A stretch of DNA of 64,000 nucleotides from Mucilaginibacter_A sp964236465 (GTDB lineage Bacteria; Bacteroidota; Bacteroidia; Sphingobacteriales; Sphingobacteriaceae): assembly GCA_964236465.1 (NCBI GenBank), contig CAXSBZ010000009.1, forward strand, positions 42,000 through 105,999. The letters run 5' to 3'. The notes beneath the pieces are model-generated. The model was not told the DNA's origin and did no database searches. It saw nothing but the letters and a program-made list of their open reading frames with translations. Numbering within the stretch: the first letter of the stretch is position 1; each line of letters starts with the position of its first letter. Below, piece after piece: positions 58,793 through 64,000 of this stretch. The position numbers and the translations under genes were made by a program.

Positions 58793-59564
58793 GTTGTGCT
58801 TCTTTTACAAATATTTTAGAATTGGCAATCCGCAGCATTAAAAATTGGATGTAAACTTGTCGCATTTCTTCTGCGGAACTTGGATTACTTTCATCATTCA
58901 ACCATTCATCAGGAATCAAAGAAACGATTGCTTGTATTTTTTCTAAAGTTAAAATTGATCGAAATTCTGCATCAACCAAATCTAACTTTGTGGCAAAAGG
59001 AAGTAGTACATGGTCTTTTACTTGTACAAAAGGCCGCGTTGCCTGCTCCTTCCAATTATCCCAGGAATGATGAAAGTATAAAGCTGCACCATGATCTATC
59101 AACCATAATTCTTTGTGCCAAATCAGCATGTTTGTGTTGCGCACTGTACGGTCAACATTAGTTAGCAAACAATCCAACCATACAATTTGGGAAGCCAACT
59201 TGGAATCAATTGCAGTAACAGTCGGATCAAAAGTAATAGCACCCGAAAGATAATGCAAGGCCAGATTTAAGCCAACGCTGAATTTTAATAAATCCTGTAT
59301 TTCTTCGTCTGCTTCTGTTCGGCCAAAAGCAGGATCTAAGGTTGCAAATACCAGTTCGGGCATTTTCAAACCCAGTAAACGTGCAGTTTCACCACCGATC
59401 AATTCTGCAATTAAAGCTTTTACGCCCTGGCCTGCCCCGCGAAATTTTAAAACATATAAAAAGCCGTCATCTGCTTCTGCAATGGCAGGCAAAGAGCCAC
59501 CTTCTCGCAATGGCGTAACATAGCGCACTACATTTACCGTTCTTAGTTGGATTTGATTATCCAT
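58776..59564 (-). CDS. HipA-like kinase-fold protein
   Basis: A 262-residue protein with a compact HipA-type kinase core: FLYVLKFRGAGQGVKALIAELIGGETARLLGL (nucleotide Lys and helix), LDCLLTNVDRTVRNTNML (catalytic Asp/Asn) and LWLIDHGAAL (metal Asp). It is shorter than HipA toxin and lacks HipB beside it; instead it is coupled to DUF3037. Its last codons (FVKEAQHA) carry a dispersed repeat variant (58797-58810). Confidence 0.8.
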   Translation of the reverse strand: MDNQIQLRTVNVVRYVTPLREGGSLPAIAEADDGFLYVLKFRGAGQGVKALIAELIGGETARLLGLKMPELVFATLDPAFGRTEADEEIQDLLKFSVGLNLALHYLSGAITFDPTVTAIDSKLASQIVWLDCLLTNVDRTVRNTNMLIWHKELWLIDHGAALYFHHSWDNWKEQATRPFVQVKDHVLLPFATKLDLVDAEFRSILTLEKIQAIVSLIPDEWLNDESNPSSAEEMRQVYIQFLMLRIANSKIFVKEAQHAARI

Positions 59565-59636
59565 AATTGTGCATCTGCTTTTATTATAATTTTTTAGTAA
59601 TCAGAACTTATTGAAGTTATATCCGAACGATTTTTG

Positions 59637-59755
59637 ATGCTTCTTTTATTACCTAAATTTTGAGATTTTAGATACTTTTTTTACAAGCATCAATTTCAGA
59701 AACAAAATTTACAGACCTAAAAGAAGCATTACAATTTGTTCAGAAAGAAATTTAA
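59637..59755. repeat. MITE-like inverted repeat, right half retained
   Basis: ATGCTTCTTTTATT (59637-59650) followed by ACCTAAATTTTG, and ACCTAAAAGAAGCAT (59715-59729) preceded by AAAATTTACAG. AAATTTAAACAAC near 59749 resembles the right outer end; the left AGCCTG end is lost. Confidence 0.65.
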
Positions 59756-59840
59756 ACAACTTCAAATAAACATTTTTCCAGGTTAAAAGCTGGTGAAAAT
59801 TAAAACAAAAATATTGAATATTTGCAGATGCTTTTTCAAA

Positions 59841-59872
59841 TAAAAAATGCTGTTAAATTTAATTAACAGCAT
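59841..59872 (-). terminator. Terminator downstream of the ssb-like gene
   Basis: ATGCTGTTAAAT and AATTAACAGCAT form a near-perfect palindrome; on the - strand it is followed by TTTTTTA. About 140 bases after the ssb-like stop. Confidence 0.6.
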
Positions 59873-60014
59873 CAAATTATTATATGGATAATGAAATTAA
59901 TTAAGATAAATTTTAATTATTACATGAGTAAACCTAAGTTCAAATTGTATTAAATAAAAAGTTTAGATTGATGATTTTGCAATGATAGTTGGCTTCAACC
60001 ATTAAAATAACTAA

Positions 60015-60371
60015 CTACATTTTTTGTATGGCAGGAGCAATATTTAAAACCTGAAATTTGATCACAATAATTTCAAGTATGTATTTTTTTACTTGCTCTT
60101 CATCATAAAAACTACGTGTTTGTATCTTGCCTTCAATATATAGTAAATCTCCTATTTGCAATGTTTGGCTACTTGTTGCAACAATAAGTTTAGATATTTT
60201 TAAATTGTGCCACTCCGTTTGTTCAAAATCATTACCATTTTTTTTGATTACTTCTTTGGTTATCAATGGAAAACATAAAACCTCCTGCTGATCCTGAAAA
60301 TTGTGCAAACTCGGCTCTTTACCAATATTACCTACCAAAAATACCTTGTTTATACCTGAATTTGTAAACAT
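60015..60371 (-). CDS. Single-stranded DNA-binding protein paralogue, short
   Basis: A 118-residue OB-fold protein: MFTNSGINKVFLVGNIGKEPSL, EQTEWHNLKISKLIVATS and LQIGDLLYIEGKIQTRSF are SSB signatures. It lacks the flexible linker and acidic C-terminal tip (D-D-x-P-F) that recruits repair proteins, ending instead in NIAPAIQKM. This suggests an accessory SSB, of the kind linked with plasmids, mobile elements or competence, rather than the housekeeping one. Confidence 0.85.
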   Translation of the reverse strand: MFTNSGINKVFLVGNIGKEPSLHNFQDQQEVLCFPLITKEVIKKNGNDFEQTEWHNLKISKLIVATSSQTLQIGDLLYIEGKIQTRSFYDEEQVKKYILEIIVIKFQVLNIAPAIQKM

Positions 60372-60505
60372 ATAGGAGCTGATTTATTACAGATTGAAAA
60401 ATTGTTAGTCATTGGTATTACAAGTTAAATCAATTCAACTTTAAACATTCGATTTAAAATATAACCGGCACTTGAGAGATTTTTTCAACTTACCATTGCT
60501 TATCA

Positions 60506-60519
60506 ATGCTGTTTCTACC
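60506..60519 (-). repeat. Dispersed repeat, ACTGTTT variant
   Basis: ATGCTGTTTCTACC followed by GGTATAAATTACGG, 8 bases after the TolB-like gene stop. Confidence 0.65.
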
Positions 60520-60527
60520 GGTATAAA

Positions 60528-62045
60528 TTACGGATTCAAATTACTGTTGCTGATGAAAGCAATGTGCTTGCTATCTGGAGACCAGGACGGCGTATTGATG
60601 GAACCTTGCCCGCCATACAAATAAGCCAGCACTTTAGGCGTTCCTTGTCCGCTGATAGGCAACGTCCTGATATACACATGTTTATAAGGCGGATGAATGC
60701 CCGGCTCCACTTCGGTTTTAAGAAAAGACAAAAAAACCATGGATTTTCCATCCGGAGAAATATGCGCAAACCAGTTGTCAAAATCGTCTTTGGTAACTTG
60801 TTCCTGTTCGCTGCCATCGGGTTTCATGCGCCAAATTTGCATCAAACCAGAACGCACCGAATTGAAGTAAATGTATTTTCCATCGGGCGTATATTCCGGG
60901 CCATCATCCAAACCTTTGGTAGTTGTCAGCCTGATTTCTTTTCCGCCCGCAGCCGGAACTTTGTACACATCAAACTCACCGTCCCGGTCTCCGCAGAAAA
61001 CTAAACTTTTGCCATCCGGAGACCAGCCGTGCATGTACGACGGCCCTTTTGGTGTGATTTGTTTTGGTATACCGCCAGTTACCGGCACTGTATAAACAAT
61101 AGAACCGCCCAAATCTTTCACCCAACTGCTCAAGCCAATCATTTTGCCATCAAAAGAAATAACATGATCATTGTTATTGCTTTTAACTTCGCCTGTATTT
61201 AGCAATTTGGGTTGTCGGCTGGCTAAGTCAAAATTGTACAACAAGCCTTTGCTGTCATTGTAAATCAGGCTTTTACCATCTTTGTTCCAGTTTGGTGCCT
61301 GGATAGAATTAGGGACCGAATAAATAATTTTCCGGTTTCCGGTAGCCACTTCAAGCACTTCCAAATTGCTGCCCAAATTCATTTGTGTGGTTTGATCAGC
61401 AATTCCGGGAAAGGGAACGGTGATGCGGACATCCTTGAAAACCCCTGTTTCGGCCACGTCCGGGTTGTGCGAACCTACAAATAAACCTACGTAAACATCA
61501 TCGCCCAGATCCATGGTGGTTTCTTCGGTCACGAAAGGTTCGCCGTATTTGGCCACACGCATGGTGTAAGTATTACCTTTTCTTTCCAACTGAATAATGT
61601 TGGCATGATTAATTTTAGATTTAATCTCTTCAGTAGTTGCGCCTGCTGTTTTCCTGAATTGTAATGATGTTAAACCATCGCCATGTTCTACTGCATTAAT
61701 TTGTGCTGAGTTGCCGTCCAAACTTTTGCGCACCATCCAGCCCACTTTTCGGTGTTCTTCCACGCCGTTCCAACCCACAAATTCTGCTTTGGTATAAAGG
61801 ATAAAATCGCCTTTCATTTTCTTCCACACAAAATGAAACTCATCATGATCATTCCAAATATTAGTGCCGGCACCAGAAATAACATACTGCTGCGTTTGCG
61901 GGATAAAAGTTGCAGCACCGGGTTTTACATTGCTGCCAACATCCGTCTGCCCGTCAAACAAGCCAATTTTTTGTGCCGAAACGGAGCCATAAAATATCGA
62001 AACCACCACAAGCAAAGCGGTTTGAAAAATAGATTTTGTTTTCAT
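60528..62045 (-). CDS. Secreted TolB-like beta-propeller protein
   Basis: A 505-residue protein with a signal peptide ending GSVSAQ (about 25). Residues 26-215 look like a concanavalin-like/DUF1349-type jelly roll (FHFVWKKMKGDFILYTKAEFVG). The rest has PD40 propeller repeats with the WSPDGKSLVF, YTPDGKYIYF, ISPDGKSMVF and WSPDSKHIAF signature. Probably a periplasmic sugar-related or scaffold protein. The gene next to it encodes a sugar isomerase/epimerase, with which it may be co-transcribed. Confidence 0.82.
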   Translation of the reverse strand: MKTKSIFQTALLVVVSIFYGSVSAQKIGLFDGQTDVGSNVKPGAATFIPQTQQYVISGAGTNIWNDHDEFHFVWKKMKGDFILYTKAEFVGWNGVEEHRKVGWMVRKSLDGNSAQINAVEHGDGLTSLQFRKTAGATTEEIKSKINHANIIQLERKGNTYTMRVAKYGEPFVTEETTMDLGDDVYVGLFVGSHNPDVAETGVFKDVRITVPFPGIADQTTQMNLGSNLEVLEVATGNRKIIYSVPNSIQAPNWNKDGKSLIYNDSKGLLYNFDLASRQPKLLNTGEVKSNNNDHVISFDGKMIGLSSWVKDLGGSIVYTVPVTGGIPKQITPKGPSYMHGWSPDGKSLVFCGDRDGEFDVYKVPAAGGKEIRLTTTKGLDDGPEYTPDGKYIYFNSVRSGLMQIWRMKPDGSEQEQVTKDDFDNWFAHISPDGKSMVFLSFLKTEVEPGIHPPYKHVYIRTLPISGQGTPKVLAYLYGGQGSINTPSWSPDSKHIAFISNSNLNP

Positions 62046-62057
62046 ACTGTTTTTATT
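62044..62057 (-). repeat. Dispersed repeat over the TolB-like start site
   Basis: ATACTGTTTTTATT overlaps the ATG on the coding strand, forming the 12 bases directly before the start (ribosome-binding region). Confidence 0.7.
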
Positions 62058-62130
62058 GATAAAAAAATGGTGCCGTGCTAATTCATTTTTGCAGCAGGCA
62101 CCATCAATTCAGTTTAAAGAAACGATCGGA

Positions 62131-63015
62131 CTAAACCAGGTTTTTTTTGATGTAAGAAATACTTTGTGAAATACTGTTGAAAGGATCGCCGGGCGTTTTG
62201 TCCTGTTCTACAAAAAAGTATTGCAGGCCGGCTTTATCCGCATGTGTAAATATTTTTTTGAAATCAATAGAACCGTTGCCTACTTCCGTGAAAGCGCGTT
62301 CCGGAGTTTTGTCCATATCTTTTACATGCCACAGCGGGAAACGGCCCGGATGCTGGTTGATCAAAGCAATTGGGTCCTGTCCTGCTTTGTTTACCCAGTA
62401 CATATCCATTTCCATTTTGACTAAGTTTTTGTCTGTGTTTTCCAGCAAAACCTCATACATAAACTTGCCGTCTTCTTTTTTAAATTCAAAATCATGGTTG
62501 TGGTAGCAAAGCTGTATGCCGGATTTTTTACAGGTTTCGCCCGCTTTGTTAAATTGTTCTGCAATATGTTTATACCGATCTGTTCCGCCGCGTTCCGCTT
62601 CTGATAAATAAGCACAAACCATATATTTAATGCCTATCGCAGCTGCATCATCCACAGCTTTGCCCCAATCCTGCATAATGGTGCCTTTGGGCATTTCGCC
62701 ATTCATTTTTTCATCACCCAAACGGTAATGGCTGCTTGGCATGATCAAACCATTGCGTTTTAGCAAGCGGGAAAACTCGGCAGCTTCCATACCATAAAAT
62801 TTTTGAGTGCCGGTATAAGTGGCACCTTCAACAGAGTTATAACCCACCTTTGCTACCCGCGCCAAAGTACCGGCAGGATCACTTTGCATCGCATCCCTAA
62901 CTGTATATAGCTGTAAACCAATGTATTTATGATTGTAATTAAGCAAAGATGGCGCAATAAGCAGGCCGGCAGAATAAACAGCAGAAGATTTTAAGAATGA
63001 TCGTCTTGTAGTCAT
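62131..63015 (-). CDS. Tat-exported sugar phosphate isomerase/epimerase-like TIM-barrel protein
   Basis: A 294-residue protein with a twin-arginine signal (TTRRSFLKSSAVYSAGLLIAPS). The body is an AP endonuclease family 2/xylose isomerase-like TIM barrel: IGLQLYTVRDAM, QLCYHNHDFEF, MEMDMYWVNKAG, LWHVKDMDKTPE and FVEQDKTPGDPF carry the metal ligands His, Glu, Asp, His and Glu. Probably a periplasmic sugar or inositol epimerase/isomerase. Upstream of the TolB-like gene in the same direction. Confidence 0.88.
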   Translation of the reverse strand: MTTRRSFLKSSAVYSAGLLIAPSLLNYNHKYIGLQLYTVRDAMQSDPAGTLARVAKVGYNSVEGATYTGTQKFYGMEAAEFSRLLKRNGLIMPSSHYRLGDEKMNGEMPKGTIMQDWGKAVDDAAAIGIKYMVCAYLSEAERGGTDRYKHIAEQFNKAGETCKKSGIQLCYHNHDFEFKKEDGKFMYEVLLENTDKNLVKMEMDMYWVNKAGQDPIALINQHPGRFPLWHVKDMDKTPERAFTEVGNGSIDFKKIFTHADKAGLQYFFVEQDKTPGDPFNSISQSISYIKKNLV

Positions 63016-63113
63016 AATTTTACGTTTAGTTAGGTTTGGTTAGCAATTGAGAAATGCTTTTCAATAATAGAAAATTAAACTGACATATTTTAAAATCGTT
63101 TCCAAATATTGTA

Positions 63114-63144
63114 ATGCTGTTTTTATGCCGATAAAAACAGTATC
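63114..63144 (-). terminator. Tight hairpin of two ACTGTTTTT-form repeats
   Basis: ATGCTGTTTTTAT and GATAAAAACAGTAT pair with only a 3-4 base loop, 6 bases after the stop of the NIPSNAP-like gene. Confidence 0.75.
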
Positions 63145-63149
63145 AACTT

Positions 63150-63947
63150 TTAAATTTGTGAATAAGCGGTTGGAACAAGAAATGTAGAAGTAATGCGGGA
63201 TACAATTTTATCAGGATATTCCGGCGAAGTGCTAATCCTTTTCCAATCCGGGTTGCTGCCAAAAGCTTTCCATTTGGCATCGTGGTCTTCCATGCTGTCA
63301 AACGTAATCATGTAAGTCAGGTTTGGCCGCATTTCTCCAATCAAAGTTTCTGCAAAAAACACCGGTTTAAAACCCAGCTGCTTGAAGATTACAGTCTCGC
63401 CGCCTTCGTTAAACATCTGAATCTTTCTTTTGCCGAACATTTCACTTCCGCTTTCATATCTACGCAGTTCAAAAAACCGTTGCTTTTTTTCTGGTAACAT
63501 CAGTTTTGGCGTAGTTGTAAAAGCTTGCAATAGAGAGCTTTCTATTCTTTCGTAAACAGGTTCTGCAAGTGGTGCCTGCAAATAAGCAGCACCGGCTTTT
63601 TGATAAGTAGCATCTTTCATCAGGTTATCATGCACTTTTTGATAAGCATCTAAAGAAGCATAAGGGATCAACACAAAGATTTTAGTTTGCTCTGCTGCTG
63701 GTTTCATTTCCGAAAAAATGCCTATCGTTTTGCTGCCCATTTTGTTTAAAGCCGGGATAGCAGCCTGCTGCAAATAATCTTCTACCAGTTTTTGCTGCTG
63801 CTGATTTTTTAGGCTGTAAACCTGCAGTTCGTAAAATTCCTGCTGCTGTTTTTGTACACTATTTTTGGATGATTTGGCTAAGGCTGTATCCACTGTAGCG
63901 GCAGTACCTGCAATCAATGCTGTTTTTATAAAAGTTTTTCTGTTCCT
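63150..63947 (-). CDS. NIPSNAP-family protein, start codon unclear
   Basis: About 265 residues with two NIPSNAP (ferredoxin-like) repeats: EFYELQVYSLKNQQQQKLVEDYL and RFFELRRYESGSEMFGKRKIQM...PVFFAETLIGEMRPNLTYMITFDS. The N-terminus reads NRKTFIKTALIAGTAATVDTALAKS, a signal peptide of Tat-like form, but the codon before it is AGG where ATG would be expected, preceded by a TAG stop. The first ordinary alternative is TTG at 63917, which would cut the signal. So the start is mutated, misread or non-standard. Function unknown; secreted NIPSNAP proteins often lie beside sugar isomerases as here. Confidence 0.75.
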   Translation of the reverse strand, partial: RNRKTFIKTALIAGTAATVDTALAKSSKNSVQKQQQEFYELQVYSLKNQQQQKLVEDYLQQAAIPALNKMGSKTIGIFSEMKPAAEQTKIFVLIPYASLDAYQKVHDNLMKDATYQKAGAAYLQAPLAEPVYERIESSLLQAFTTTPKLMLPEKKQRFFELRRYESGSEMFGKRKIQMFNEGGETVIFKQLGFKPVFFAETLIGEMRPNLTYMITFDSMEDHDAKWKAFGSNPDWKRISTSPEYPDKIVSRITSTFLVPTAYSQI

Positions 63948-64000
63948 CTATGTATTTTAAATTTACGTTATTATTAATTAATAAGAAGAAAGATGTAAAA

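Larger units (their letters stand above)
59565..60014. other. Gene-free region with repeats
   Basis: 450 bases. A MITE-like inner pair lies at 59637-59729 and a terminator at 59841-59872 (both listed). The remainder is AT-rich with no gene seen. Confidence 0.6.

Noticed and set aside
58415..59564. Classical HipBA toxin-antitoxin module
   Set aside because: There is no HipB-type DNA-binding protein and the kinase is far shorter than HipA; only the kinase fold is supported.

Overview
This window reads as chromosomal DNA from a member of the Bacteroidota, most likely a Sphingobacteriaceae-type organism of the Pedobacter or Mucilaginibacter kind. The evidence is a fused MurF-alanine racemase, a secreted protein with the CHU_C domain of the type IX secretion system, TAnnTTTG-type promoter boxes (clearest in front of tRNA-Gly), weak Shine-Dalgarno signals, many short lipoprotein signals and moderately AT-rich DNA. 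There is no prophage, plasmid or CRISPR array.

Layout. 1-5.4 kb: an outer-membrane barrel gene cut by the left edge, a vanadium-haloperoxidase-like lipoprotein, pcm, and the molybdate importer modABC. 5.4-10.5 kb: small proteins, an MFS transporter, a beta-barrel protein, a tandem universal stress protein and an esterase. 10.8-19 kb: an AraC regulator, a three-subunit molybdenum hydroxylase of the PaoABC/YagTSR type, and two esterases or hydrolases. 19-27 kb: a GH1-RmlD fusion, WalJ-like and MtfA-like enzymes, a CDGSH protein, thioesterase, EthD protein and Crp-type regulator. 27-31.5 kb: cell-wall genes (ddl, a PASTA protein, mltG, ybgC-like, yihY-like). 31.8-38.6 kb: carbohydrate-active and secreted proteins (CE2-like esterase, duplicated GH16 lipoproteins, CHU_C protein) among many repeats and gene relics. 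38.9-44.6 kb: an RND efflux operon. 44.8-57 kb: a frameshifted FAD oxidase, folB, a Fic protein, lysA, an SDR, recR, an S23 four-helix-bundle gene, a sodium:solute symporter, a LOG-family gene, a DUF502 gene, murF-alr and recX. 57-58 kb: tRNA-Gly, tRNA-Leu, two tRNA-Leu-like pseudo-copies and a GIY-YIG nuclease. 58-64 kb: YjbQ, a DUF3037/HipA-like kinase pair, a short SSB, and three secreted proteins of sugar-metabolism type.

The most striking feature is not a gene. A 14-bp word, GATAAAAGAAGCAT, and a sister form, GATAAAAACAGTAT, recur about 70 times by eye, roughly once per kilobase on both strands. Each core is preceded, two to three bases away, by an AT-rich arm resembling CAAAATTTTAGG. 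Copies lie between genes, as inverted pairs that would form transcript-end hairpins, inside MITE-like elements, and in frame inside genes (modB, modC, walJ, CE2 esterase, RND pump, murF-alr). The density, the AT-rich side arm and the coding copies resemble DNA uptake sequences of Neisseria or Haemophilus. I know of no such description in Bacteroidota, so this is offered as the main candidate for an undescribed system.

Other repeat families are present: about five MITE-like elements with AGCCTGTTTAAA ends, one next to an IS5-type transposase relic; a REP-like nested palindrome; two copies of a TGTCAT...ATGACA repeat; ATGAACC/ATGAACT simple repeats, one apparently inserted in frame in lysA; and a duplicated 131-135 bp inverted-repeat element upstream of the two GH16 genes.
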